Origin: an uncultured Frankiales bacterium | GTDB taxonomy: Bacteria; Actinomycetota; Actinomycetes; Mycobacteriales; SCTD01 | Direction of reading: 5' to 3' | NCBI GenBank assembly: GCA_946479905.1 | Contig: CAMLIA010000007.1 | Span: 1 to 53,673 of the forward strand | Length of the DNA: 53,673 bases | Shown: in pieces, positions 39,501 through 47,580 of the stretch | Position numbering within the stretch: position 1 is the first letter of the stretch | Layout: the number at the start of each line of letters is the position of its first letter | The notes under the pieces: model-generated | Seen by the model: only the letters and a program-made list of their open reading frames with translations | Databases searched by the model: none | What the model was told of the DNA's origin: nothing | Made by a program: the position numbers and the translations under genes

Positions 39501-39701
39501 GACGACCGCTCCGGTGGCCCGAAGGTGCCGCAGCAGCCGGCGCTCGCCGAGGGCCGGACCTGGGTGGAGGACCTGCTGGAGAAGGCGGTCGTGCGCGTCC
39601 TCGGGGAGTCGTTCCCCCCGACGCCGCAGGAGCGCTGCGACCGGTGTGCCTTCCGGGTGGCCTGCCCGGCGCAGCCCGACGGCCGGCAGGTGGTGTCGTG
39701 A
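36534..39701 (+). CDS. adnA: AdnA, UvrD-like helicase-nuclease subunit
   Basis: 1055 residues. SF1 helicase: Walker A AGPGTGKTT 36-44, Ia VLTFSRKAA, Walker B VDEYQD 241-246, GDPDQAIYAFRG, TAHRSKGLEWD and VACTRARRRL. The C-terminal nuclease has PD-(D/E)XK residues D925, D939 and K941 (GFMDRVE, VVDLKTGK) and Fe-S cysteines C810, C1035, C1038 and C1044. The order of the pair and the length match mycobacterial AdnA as I remember it. With AdnB it forms the actinobacterial end-resection motor-nuclease, the counterpart of RecBCD/AddAB. ATG 36534. The adnB start overlaps its stop (GTGA). Confidence 0.93.
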   Translation: MYRLDRSRPPGAGPLTPDAAQQAVLDHPGGPLLVLAGPGTGKTTTLVEAVARRVEAQGLRADEVLVLTFSRKAASELRERITARLGTPTSGPSAWTFHAFCYALVREHQPTGLWNDPLRLLSGPEQDVVLRDLLRGSIELGRQWPTELREALTTRGLAEEVRALLSRAREVGLDPAALGAIAVREGRADWAAMAAFFGEYLDVLDAQGAVDYAELVHRAVLLAEQPAVAEELRGRYRAVYVDEYQDTDPAQERLLQAIAGQGRDLVVVGDPDQAIYAFRGAEVSGLLEFPGRFRTRDGAPAPVLALRTCRRAGAELLQVSRRVAERIPLVPSLRELRDLEPGSRVTGSVEVHTHPSVGAEADAVADLLRREHLERGTPWSRMAVLVRSGARSVPLLRRVLTAAGVPLEVAGDEVPLAQEPAVAPLLLALRVVYDERALTTEGARQLLLSPLGGADPGALRRLGRDLRELDRIASRDSDAPSRLAAPSAELIREAVADPRHLITLDPAVSRPAARLAGLLAAARAKLAEGPEAALWELWRGSSWPDRLEAASAAGGAAGRAADRDLDAVVSLFATVGRAAERRTGSVTAILDEIEAQQIPGDTLADTGVRGDAVRLLTAHRSKGLEWDVVVVCGVQEGVWPDLRRRSTLLESERLDVGGLREPADRAQLLADERRLFYVACTRARRRLVVTAVDSPEDDGERPSRLLAETGVAITQHLDRVARPLSLPSLVAALRRKAVDPACSPAMRRAAAARLARLASATDDAGRPLAAAALPDRWWGLLDTTASETPLLGPDEPVRLSGTSLAGLEECPLRWFLEHEVHAESPTSTAMGFGGVLHALAHEVAKGRSLPDLDVLMSRLDKVWHQLAYDAPWQSQQQHDEAREALRRFLAWHAADRGRQLVATEIPFTVGIPVAGTTVQLRGFMDRVETDEDGRVHVVDLKTGKTLPGKKDVEQHAQLGTYQLAVRAGALDEHVPDAVPGGAELVMLRLDDRSGGPKVPQQPALAEGRTWVEDLLEKAVVRVLGESFPPTPQERCDRCAFRVACPAQPDGRQVVS

Positions 39702-42700
39702 ACCGCGACCAGCTCTGCGCGGTGCTGCAGGTGCCGTTCACCGACGAGCAGCTCGAGGCGGTCACCGCTCCCCTGGAGCCGGGCCTCATCGTCGCAGGCG
39801 CGGGCTCCGGCAAGACGACCGTGATGGCGGCCCGGGTCGTGTGGCTGGTCGCCAACGACCTGGTGGCCCCGGAGGACGTGCTCGGTCTCACGTTCACGAA
39901 CAAGGCGGCTGCCGAGCTCGCCGCGAGGATCACCCGATCCCTTGCGGCTGCAGGGATCTCGGTGCGCGGTGAGGACCGCGGTGAGCCGGTGGTGTCGACG
40001 TACCACGCCTTCGCCGGTCGACTCGTGACCGAGCACGGGCTGCGGCTCGGCGTCGAGCCGCGGTCCCGGCTGCTCGCCGACGCGACGCGGTTCCAGCTGG
40101 CCGCGCGCGTGCTCCGCCGGCACCGCGGGCCCGTGGTCGCCCTGACCCGGCCGATGTCGATGCTGGTCGGTGAGCTGGTCGCGCTGGACGCGGAGATGTC
40201 GGAGCACCTCGTCGAGCCGGAGCAGCTGCTCGCGTGGGAGCACGAGTGGGCGGAGCGCCTCGAGGAGGCGATCGCGGCCCACGACGGCGCCAAGGGGGCG
40301 AAGACGCACACCGACACCCTCACCCGCTGGCTGGGTGTCTCCCGCCAGCGCCAGGAGCTGGCCGGTCTCGTCGCGGCCTACCGCGACGCCAAGCGCGACC
40401 TCGACGCGGTCGACTTCGGCGACCAGGTGTCCCTCGGCGCGCGCCTCGCCGAGCGGGTACCCGACGTCGGCGCGCTGGAGCGGTCGACGGCGAAGGTGGT
40501 GCTGCTCGACGAGTACCAGGACACCTCGGTCGCCCAGCGCCGGATGCTCGCCGGGCTCTTCGGCGACGGCCACCCCGTCACGGCGGTCGGCGACCCCTGC
40601 CAGGCGATCTACGGCTGGCGCGGCGCCTCGGTGGCCAACCTCGACGAGTTCCCCGTGCACTTCCGACGGGCCGATGGCGAGCGGGCCGCCGTCTACAGCC
40701 TGTCGGTGAACCAGCGCTCCGGCGGCCGGCTGCTCCGGCTCGCCAACCGGGTCGCCGACACGCTGCGGGCCAAGCACCGGGTCGTGGAGCTCCGCGCGCC
40801 GGAGGCGAAGGCGGCCCTGGGCGAGGTCCGGGTCTCGCTGTGCCCGACCTGGGCCGACGAGCTGACGTGGGTGGCCGACCAGGTCGAGGCAGCCAGCGCC
40901 GCCGGCACGCCCTGGCGCGAGATCGCGGTGCTGGTGCGGGCCCGCCGCGACTTCGGTGACCTCCACGCCGTGCTCGTCGCGCGCGGCATCCCCGTCGAGG
41001 TGGTGGGCCTCGGTGGCCTGCTGCAGCTCCCCGAGGTCGCCGACGTCGTCGCGGTGCTCGAGGTGATCGAGGAGCCCACCGCCAACGCCGCCCTGCTCCG
41101 GCTGCTCACCGGGCCGCGCTGGCGGCTCGGCGTCCGCGACCTCGCCCAGCTCGGCCGCCGCGGCAAGGAGCTGCTGCGCAGCGGCGTCGGCGATCCCCAG
41201 CTCGACGCAGAGGACCCGCCGGAGGTCGACCCGACCGACCTCGACGTCGACGACACCGCGCTGGAGGAGGCCGTCGCCGGCATCGACCCCTGCGACGTCG
41301 TCTCGCTCGCCGACGTGCTGGACCGCCCGGGGCACCGGGGCTGGTCGCTCGACGCGCTGCACCGCGTCACCGCTCTCGGTGCCGAGCTGCGCGAGCTCCG
41401 TCGGCACCGTGACGAGCCGCTGCTCGACCTGGTGCACCGCGTCGTCGAGAGCACCGGCCTCGACGTCGAGCTGGCGGCCTCGCCGGAGGCGGTCGCCGCC
41501 CGCCGCAAGGAGGCGCTGTCGGCGTTCCTGGACGTGGTCGCCGGGTTCAGCGACCTCGACGGGGAGACCTCGCTCACGTCGTTCCTCGCCTTCCTGCGGG
41601 CAGCCGAGGAGCACGAGCGGGGTCTCGACAGCATCGCCCCCAGCGGGAGCGATGCGGTGCAGCTGATGACCGCGCACAAGGCCAAGGGCCTCGAGTGGGA
41701 CGTGGTCGTGTGCCCGGACCTCACGAAGAGCGTCTTCCCGGCGGACGTCCTCAAGGGGCGCTGGCCCGCGACGGCGAGCGTGCTGCCCGCCGCGCTGCGC
41801 GGCGACGTCGACGACCAGCCGTGCCTCGACGCCGTGCTCAGCAAGGAGTCGCTGTCGACCTACGACGTGCAGTGCCGCGAGCACCTCGAGCGCGAGGAGC
41901 GGCGCCTCGGGTACGTCGCCTTCACCCGTGCCCGGCACCTGCTCGTCGCGAGCGGCCACTGGTGGGGTCCGACCCAGAAGAAGAAGCGCGGTCCGTCCCC
42001 CTTCCTCACCGAGGTGCGCGACCACGCGCTCGCCGGCCACGGCTCGGTCGAGCTCTGGACCGAGGCGCCCACCGAGGACGACAACCCGGCCCTGGCGGAG
42101 CGGCCGAGCTTCGACTGGCCCGCGCCCTACGAGCCAGCAGCGCTGCAGCGCAGGCGATCGGCCGCCGCCCAGGTCCGGGCCGACCTCCAGGCGCTCGGCG
42201 CCGGCGACGCGCTGGAGGAGGACGGCGGGCTGACGCCGCGGGAGCGCGCGGAGCTCGACCGGCTCGACCAGGAGGCCAGGCTGCTCCTCGACGAGGAGCT
42301 GGCGGCACGTCGCTCGGTCCGCACCGTGACCCTGCCCGCGTCGCTGTCCGCGTCGCAGCTGATGCGGCTGCACCAGGACCCGGATGCCTTCGCGCGCGAG
42401 CTGGCCCGGCCGATGCCCCGGCCGCCCGCCCCGGCAGCCCGCCGGGGGACGCGGTTCCACGCCTGGGTCGAGACGCTGTTCGAGCAGCGCCCCCTGCTCG
42501 ACCCGGACGAGCTGCCCGGTGCCGAGGACGACGAGCTCGGCACCGACGACGACCTGCGCGCGCTGCAGGAGGCGTTCCTCGCGGGCCCCTGGGCGAGCCG
42601 CAAGCCGCACGCCGTGGAGGCACCGTTCTCGCTCCCGCTGGCCGGCCGGGTGGTCCGCGGCCGGATCGACGCGGTGTACGACCTGGGTGACGGCCGCTGG

Positions 42701-42928
42701 CAGGTGGTCGACTGGAAGACGGGACGGGAGACGGCCGACCCCGTTCAGCTCGCCGTCTACCGGTTGGCCTGGGCGCGGTTGCTGGGGATCGACCCGGAGC
42801 AGGTCTCGGGGCTCTTCCTCTACGTGCGCACCGGCCGCGAGGTCGTCCATGACGATCTTCCTGGCGAGGACGAGCTGGCCGCCCTGCTCACCGGACGGGG
42901 GGAGACGGAGCACTTGACGCTCCTGTGA
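39698..42928 (+). CDS. adnB: AdnB, UvrD-like helicase-nuclease subunit
   Basis: 1076 residues from GTG 39698. Walker A GAGSGKT 34-40, FTNKAAAEL, Walker B LDEYQD (D271, E272), GDPCQAIYGWRG, QRSGGRLL, TAHKAKGLEWD, AFTRARHLL. The C-terminal nuclease has GRIDAVYD (D991) and VVDWKTG (D1005, K1007). Unlike AdnA it has no CX2C iron-sulfur cysteines after the core. In mycobacteria AdnB is the leading motor of the heterodimer. Coupled to adnA by GTGA, ensuring matched amounts of the two subunits. Confidence 0.93.
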   Translation: MNRDQLCAVLQVPFTDEQLEAVTAPLEPGLIVAGAGSGKTTVMAARVVWLVANDLVAPEDVLGLTFTNKAAAELAARITRSLAAAGISVRGEDRGEPVVSTYHAFAGRLVTEHGLRLGVEPRSRLLADATRFQLAARVLRRHRGPVVALTRPMSMLVGELVALDAEMSEHLVEPEQLLAWEHEWAERLEEAIAAHDGAKGAKTHTDTLTRWLGVSRQRQELAGLVAAYRDAKRDLDAVDFGDQVSLGARLAERVPDVGALERSTAKVVLLDEYQDTSVAQRRMLAGLFGDGHPVTAVGDPCQAIYGWRGASVANLDEFPVHFRRADGERAAVYSLSVNQRSGGRLLRLANRVADTLRAKHRVVELRAPEAKAALGEVRVSLCPTWADELTWVADQVEAASAAGTPWREIAVLVRARRDFGDLHAVLVARGIPVEVVGLGGLLQLPEVADVVAVLEVIEEPTANAALLRLLTGPRWRLGVRDLAQLGRRGKELLRSGVGDPQLDAEDPPEVDPTDLDVDDTALEEAVAGIDPCDVVSLADVLDRPGHRGWSLDALHRVTALGAELRELRRHRDEPLLDLVHRVVESTGLDVELAASPEAVAARRKEALSAFLDVVAGFSDLDGETSLTSFLAFLRAAEEHERGLDSIAPSGSDAVQLMTAHKAKGLEWDVVVCPDLTKSVFPADVLKGRWPATASVLPAALRGDVDDQPCLDAVLSKESLSTYDVQCREHLEREERRLGYVAFTRARHLLVASGHWWGPTQKKKRGPSPFLTEVRDHALAGHGSVELWTEAPTEDDNPALAERPSFDWPAPYEPAALQRRRSAAAQVRADLQALGAGDALEEDGGLTPRERAELDRLDQEARLLLDEELAARRSVRTVTLPASLSASQLMRLHQDPDAFARELARPMPRPPAPAARRGTRFHAWVETLFEQRPLLDPDELPGAEDDELGTDDDLRALQEAFLAGPWASRKPHAVEAPFSLPLAGRVVRGRIDAVYDLGDGRWQVVDWKTGRETADPVQLAVYRLAWARLLGIDPEQVSGLFLYVRTGREVVHDDLPGEDELAALLTGRGETEHLTLL

Positions 42929-42991
42929 GCAAGCAGGAACTGGCCGCTCCGCGTCGTACTCTGTCTTGTTCTTGACTTCGGAGGTCTCGTA

Positions 42992-45900
42992 GTGCCAGCC
43001 CCGTCCGCTCCCACCAGGCTCGCCCGCACCCTGCTCGCCGGCGCCGCCGCCTGCGCGCTCGCCGGCGCGGGCCTGTCCGCGGCACCGGCGCCCGTCGCTG
43101 CGGTGTCGACGCCGCGCAGCACGTGCCCGGCGGGCCAGCACCTCGACCCGCTGGCCCGCTTCGCGCGCACGTCCGCCCGCTGCGTCCCGGCCACGGAGTC
43201 CGAGGGCGTGAACGACCAGATGACGATCGACCACGCGCTGCAGGTGAAGCACCAGGGCAACTACCCGGTGACGTCCAACGCCTACGCCAGCGCCGTGGCG
43301 CAGGCCGCCACGATGACCGCCTCGCCGCAGTACGGCGGCAGCTCGTGGAAGCCGCTCGGCACCGACGCTCTCTACGCCGACGTGGCCGGGTACGACCGGG
43401 TGAACGGCGAGGGGCTGCACAACCTCTCCGGGCGCATCCAGGGCTTCGCCTACGACCCGGCCAACCCCGCCGTCTGGTACGCCGCGGTGGCCAACGGCGG
43501 CGTCTACCGGAGCACCAACTCCGGCAGCAGCTGGACCTCAATCGGCGACGGGCTCCCCAGCCAGATCATCGGCAGCGTGGCCGTGGCGAAGGGCGGCACC
43601 CTCGTCGTCGGCAGCGGTGACCCGGCCTTCGGTGGCGACTCCTACTCGGGCCTCGGGGCGTTCTGGTCCAGCGACCACGGCGCCACCTGGCACCACGCCT
43701 CAGGTGTCCCCAACGGCACGATCACGTTCCGGGTGGCGGTCGACCCGATCCACACCAACATCGTCTACCAGGCCACCGGCAAGGGGCTGTGGCGCTCCAC
43801 CGACAGCGGCCACAGCTACACCAACGTGGTGCTGCCGACGACCTGCACGTCGCTGACCAAGCCCACCTGCTTCTTCGCGAACATCGTGAGCGACGTCGTC
43901 GTCCGGCCGTACGGCGGCAGCGGCCCCAACCGGACGGGCGGCCAGGTCCTCGCCGCGGTCGGCTGGCGGGCCGGGACCAAGCTCAACGCCGCCGGCACCC
44001 CGCAGGCGCCGCGCGACGGCATCTACTACTCGGCGAACGGTGCCCCTGGCACGTTCACCTTCCTGGACCCGGCCGCCACCGGCTTCCCCTCGGTGGCGCG
44101 TGCCGGCCGCACCGCGCTCGGCATCGCTGTCGGACCGACGCAGAACCACGACTACGTCTACGCACTCGTCCAGGACCCGAGCCGGTTCAACAAGCAGACC
44201 CAGATCGGGGACACGCCGGCCCTGCCGCCGACCGGGACCCCGATCAACAACACCCTCAACCCGACGGTCCTCAACGGCCTGTACGGCTCGAGCGACTTCG
44301 GCAAGCACTGGACGCTGATGGCGAACGCGGACCAGATGGACGCTCCGACGCACCAGTCCGCGCTCGGCGGCACCGAGTGCGTGCTCGGCTACTGCGCGGG
44401 CGTGCAGTCCTGGTACAACGAGTGGGTCCAGCCCAGCCCGGCCGCGTCGCTGACCGCGGAGGACGGGACGCCGCAGTACCTCGCCTTCGGCCTCGAGGAG
44501 GTCTGGGGCGGCAGCGCCGCGCTCCCGACGGTGCCCAACACGTCGGTCTTCGGCGTCACCGGCCGCTACTTCTCCGGGTCGAGCTGCCTCGGGCTCAACG
44601 TGGGCGTCATCGTCCCGGGCGGGCTGCCGCTGTGCCCGACGTCGACGAACCCGTCCAACCCGGGTCCGAACGGCAGCACCGTGCACCCTGACCAGCACGC
44701 GGCGATGTTCGTCCCCTCCGGGCACGACGCGACACTGGTCGTCGGCAACGACGGCGGCGCCTTCCTGCAGAAGCAGCAGAACGCCGGCGCCAACCCGTTC
44801 GACAACGACCACTGGGCCAACGGCGTCAACCACGGCATGCACACGCTGCTGCCCTACGACGCGGAGATGAGCTCCGACGGCACGGTCTTCGGCGGGCTGC
44901 AGGACAACGGCGAGCTGAAGATCACCCCTGAGGGCAAGCAGATCATGAGCATGGGAGGCGACGGCTTCTTCTCCGCCGTCGACCCGGACAACTCGCGGAT
45001 CGCCTACGAGGAGTACGTCGGCGGCGACATCAACGTCACCACCGACGGCGGCAAGAGCTGGAGCGACATCGCGCCCTGCTACTCCGACGCGCAGTTCTCC
45101 GCGCCGTTCCTCATGGACCCCGCCAACGCCAAGCACCTCGTCGCCGGCGGCAGCCAGATCGCCGAGACGATCTACGGCCCCAACACCACGACCGCTGCGT
45201 TCCCGGGCGAGACCTCCACGGACGCCGCCCTGGAGTGCGGACCCGGCAGCGTGGTGACGGGTTCCTCCACCGACTGGAAGCTCGTCTTCGACCTCGGTAC
45301 GACGAACGGGTACACGAACACCGCGAGCGCGGTCGACGTCCGTGAGGACTCGGTCTACGCCGGCTACTGCGGATCGTGCGACATCGTCACCGAGGGCCTG
45401 CCCTTCCACTCGGGCATCGCGACGAACGTCGGGGGCAACAAGGACCCGAAGCGGATGACCGGCAACGGCTGGCACTTCGCCGCCGCCAAGGGGCTGCCGC
45501 AGCGCATCATCAACAGCGTCACCATCGATCCTCAGGACGACCGCACGGTGTACGTCACCCTCGGTGGCTACGGCCGGCGGTGGATCCCGCCGGGCTCCCT
45601 GGGTGACGACACGAGCAAGGTCGGCGAGGGCCACGTCTTCGTGAGCCACGACGCCGGTGAGCACTTCACCGACATCTCCGGCGACCTGCCCGACCTGGCG
45701 GCCAACTTCGCGGTCCTGCACGACGGCGACCTCATCGTCGCCAACGACCTCGGCGTCTACTCGCTCGCGAACGTGCGGAAGGCGACGACGGCCAACGCGC
45801 GGTACTACGTCGTCGGCAAGGGCCTCCCGCACGTGCCTGTGGTGCACCTGCAGATGACGCCACGCAACCGCAACGAGCTGCTGGCGGCGAGCTACGGCCG

Positions 45901-46090
45901 GGGGGTCTACGTGATCACCCTCAAGCCGGGCAGCTCCCCGGGTGCGTCCACCAGCGGCGTGCTGCCGACGCGCGGGGGCAAGAAGTCCTCCGGCGGGCAC
46001 CTCGCCGCGACCGGCCTGCCGGCCGGGCTGGCCGCGCTCTCGCTGCTGCTGCTGGGCTGCGGCCTGGTCGTCAGGCGTCGGCTGGGCTGA
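42992..46090 (+). CDS. Cell-wall-anchored BNR/sortilin-like beta-propeller protein with an LAxTG sorting signal
   Basis: 1032 residues. Signal peptide about 1-38 (TRLARTLLAGAAACALAGAGL). The body carries BNR/Asp-box repeats: VYRSTNSGSSWTSIGDGL, FWSSDHGATWHH, LWRSTDSGHSYT, INVTTDGGKSWSDI and VFVSHDAGEHFTDISGDL, typical of sialidase or xyloglucanase-like (GH74/VPS10) propellers. The C-terminus is LAATG at 1004-1008, a hydrophobic span, then VVRRRLG: a class E sortase signal. The catalytic residues of sialidases are not evident, so it may bind rather than cleave. GGAGG stands nine bases before GTG 42992. Its end overlaps the GNAT-S4 gene by 20 bases. No sortase gene is in view. Confidence 0.85.
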   Translation: MPAPSAPTRLARTLLAGAAACALAGAGLSAAPAPVAAVSTPRSTCPAGQHLDPLARFARTSARCVPATESEGVNDQMTIDHALQVKHQGNYPVTSNAYASAVAQAATMTASPQYGGSSWKPLGTDALYADVAGYDRVNGEGLHNLSGRIQGFAYDPANPAVWYAAVANGGVYRSTNSGSSWTSIGDGLPSQIIGSVAVAKGGTLVVGSGDPAFGGDSYSGLGAFWSSDHGATWHHASGVPNGTITFRVAVDPIHTNIVYQATGKGLWRSTDSGHSYTNVVLPTTCTSLTKPTCFFANIVSDVVVRPYGGSGPNRTGGQVLAAVGWRAGTKLNAAGTPQAPRDGIYYSANGAPGTFTFLDPAATGFPSVARAGRTALGIAVGPTQNHDYVYALVQDPSRFNKQTQIGDTPALPPTGTPINNTLNPTVLNGLYGSSDFGKHWTLMANADQMDAPTHQSALGGTECVLGYCAGVQSWYNEWVQPSPAASLTAEDGTPQYLAFGLEEVWGGSAALPTVPNTSVFGVTGRYFSGSSCLGLNVGVIVPGGLPLCPTSTNPSNPGPNGSTVHPDQHAAMFVPSGHDATLVVGNDGGAFLQKQQNAGANPFDNDHWANGVNHGMHTLLPYDAEMSSDGTVFGGLQDNGELKITPEGKQIMSMGGDGFFSAVDPDNSRIAYEEYVGGDINVTTDGGKSWSDIAPCYSDAQFSAPFLMDPANAKHLVAGGSQIAETIYGPNTTTAAFPGETSTDAALECGPGSVVTGSSTDWKLVFDLGTTNGYTNTASAVDVREDSVYAGYCGSCDIVTEGLPFHSGIATNVGGNKDPKRMTGNGWHFAAAKGLPQRIINSVTIDPQDDRTVYVTLGGYGRRWIPPGSLGDDTSKVGEGHVFVSHDAGEHFTDISGDLPDLAANFAVLHDGDLIVANDLGVYSLANVRKATTANARYYVVGKGLPHVPVVHLQMTPRNRNELLAASYGRGVYVITLKPGSSPGASTSGVLPTRGGKKSSGGHLAATGLPAGLAALSLLLLGCGLVVRRRLG

Positions 46091-46718
46091 GCCGCACCCG
46101 CACCGCACGGTCGCGGGCGCGGACCTCGTCCCCGTCCTGCAGCTGGCGGCCTCGCCTGGTCTCCGGCTCCCCGTTGACCTCGACGGTGCCGGTCGCGAGC
46201 AGCTCCTTGGCCTCGGACCCGGTGTCGACCAGCTCCGCCAGCTTCAGCAGCTGGCCGAGCCGGATCGCGGTGTCGTGCACGACGACCTCGTGCAGCGGCG
46301 CCTCCAGCTCTGCGGTCAGCTGGACGGCCGTGCCCGCCTCGACGGCCTGGGTGCGTCCGGTCCGCTCCAGCCCGCACGCCTCGTAGAACTCCGGGGTCGT
46401 CGTCCAGACGGACACCTCGCGGTAGCCCTGCTCCCAGGCCTCGTCCGCGAGGGCCTCGACCAGCCGGGCACCGAGTCCCTGCCGCTGGTGCTCCGGGTGC
46501 ACGAACACCATCGACAGGTGCAGCAGCCCCGGGACCAGGTCGCCTGCGCCGTCGTCGGCGCGGCCGGGCTCGCCGAGAGCGAACCCGTGCAGGTCGTCGT
46601 CCACGACGACCAGGCCCTCGTCGAGCTTCTGCCGGACGCGGGCGAGCCGCTCCGCCGACGGCCGGCGGCCGCGTGCCGCCTGGGCCGCGCGGTACACCTC
46701 GAGCAGCGGCTCCGTCAT
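46071..46718 (-). CDS. GNAT acetyltransferase fused to an S4-type RNA-binding domain
   Basis: 215 residues. Residues 1-140 are a GNAT domain: LSMVFVHPEHQRQGLGARLVEALADEA with the acetyl-CoA loop RQGLGA, then EVSVWTTTPEFYEACGLERTG. Residues 148-213 read as an S4-like domain: IRLGQLLKLAELVDTGSEAKELLATGTVEVNGEPE, then RRGRQLQDGDEV, as in YbcJ/YaaA-type small RNA-binding proteins. The reading frame is continuous, with no stop between. GNAT enzymes acetylate amines; S4 binds structured RNA, so acetylation of an RNA-bound target such as a ribosomal protein or tRNA is a possible role (inference). Coupled (ATGA) after the hydrolase gene. Confidence 0.85.
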   Translation of the reverse strand: MTEPLLEVYRAAQAARGRRPSAERLARVRQKLDEGLVVVDDDLHGFALGEPGRADDGAGDLVPGLLHLSMVFVHPEHQRQGLGARLVEALADEAWEQGYREVSVWTTTPEFYEACGLERTGRTQAVEAGTAVQLTAELEAPLHEVVVHDTAIRLGQLLKLAELVDTGSEAKELLATGTVEVNGEPETRRGRQLQDGDEVRARDRAVRVRLSPADA

Positions 46719-47527
46719 CGCTGCAGGTGCTCCAGGAGCAGCGCGCTCAGCGCATCAGCCGCCTGCTCGGGAGCCCAGTGGCTGACGCCCTCGAGGACCT
46801 CGAACCGGTAAGGACCGGTCACCCAGTCGGCGGTGGCCTCCGCCGCGGTGCGTCCCAGCGCGACGTCGCCGTCCGGCCACGCGTAGAGGGTGGGTACGTC
46901 GACGGCCGGCGTGTCCGCGATGTCCTCGCGCCGCTGGGCTGCGTACCACTGCAACCACGCGTCGAGCGCTCCCGGCTCCTGCGCGCGGCGGACGTACTCG
47001 TCGACGTCGACCTCCGCGATCCCGCCGTAGATGCCGCGCAGCCGGGCGGCGTCGTCCGCCAGCAGCACGGCTGCGAAGCCGGGGCTGGCGAACTCCCGCA
47101 TGTACAGCGACCGCTGCCGCTGGTCCTGGTCGTGCTGCAGCGCGGCGACGAAGGCGCGCGGGTGCGGGACGGACACGATGCTGAGGGTGCGCACCCGATC
47201 GGGGTGCCGGGCACCGAGCTGCCACGCCACGGCGGCGCCCCAGTCGTGACCCACGACGTGCGCCTGCTCGATGCCGAGCGCGTCGAGCAGCCCGAGGGCG
47301 TCCCCGACCAGCTCCGGGACCCGGTAGGCGTCCGAGCCGGCGGGCCGGGCACCCGGTGAGTAGCCGCGCTGGTCAGGGGCGAGCGTCCGGAAGCCCGCCA
47401 GCTGCGGGACGACCAGCCGCCAGCAGTGCGAGGTCTGCGGGAAGCCGTGCAGGAGCAGCACGGGCGGACCGTCCTCCGGGCCCGAGACCGCGACGTCGAA
47501 CACGAGGCCTCGGACATCCAGCTGCAT
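46715..47527 (-). CDS. Alpha/beta hydrolase, epoxide hydrolase/haloalkane dehalogenase type
   Basis: 270 residues. LLLHGFPQTSHCWR has the HGFP oxyanion motif; VVGHDWGAAVAW has an Asp nucleophile (GHDWG) as in epoxide hydrolases, dehalogenases and fluoroacetate dehalogenase; LYAWPDGDVALGR and EGVSHWAPEQ give the acid and His. The cap contains Trp/Tyr (WLQWYAAQRRED). Likely an epoxide hydrolase, but the substrate is undetermined. TAGGGT six bases before the ATG suggests leaderless expression; divergent from the peptidase gene. Confidence 0.9.
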   Translation of the reverse strand: MQLDVRGLVFDVAVSGPEDGPPVLLLHGFPQTSHCWRLVVPQLAGFRTLAPDQRGYSPGARPAGSDAYRVPELVGDALGLLDALGIEQAHVVGHDWGAAVAWQLGARHPDRVRTLSIVSVPHPRAFVAALQHDQDQRQRSLYMREFASPGFAAVLLADDAARLRGIYGGIAEVDVDEYVRRAQEPGALDAWLQWYAAQRREDIADTPAVDVPTLYAWPDGDVALGRTAAEATADWVTGPYRFEVLEGVSHWAPEQAADALSALLLEHLQR

Positions 47528-47533
47528 CGGCCC

Positions 47534-47539
47534 ACCCTA
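47534..47539 (-). promoter_or_regulatory. -10 box TAGGGT of a leaderless transcript
   Basis: On the minus strand TAGGGT is six bases before ATG 47527 of the epoxide-hydrolase-like gene. The divergent box at 47567 is 27 bases away, so both polymerases cannot occupy the region at once. Confidence 0.5.
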
Positions 47540-47566
47540 GGACGGGCGGCCGCCAGCGAGACGTCC

Positions 47567-47572
47567 TAGCGT
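47567..47572 (+). promoter_or_regulatory. -10 box TAGCGT of a leaderless transcript
   Basis: TAGCGT is eight bases before ATG 47581 of the M20 peptidase gene, with no ribosome binding site between. Confidence 0.45.
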
Positions 47573-47580
47573 GCAGGGCT

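Noticed and set aside
39413..43420. Minus-strand open frame of over 1300 codons opposite adnB
   Set aside because: It is the mirror of the AdnB frame, with repetitive composition and no motif. Similar long shadows occur at 30247-33507, 43700-46108 and 36282-38681.
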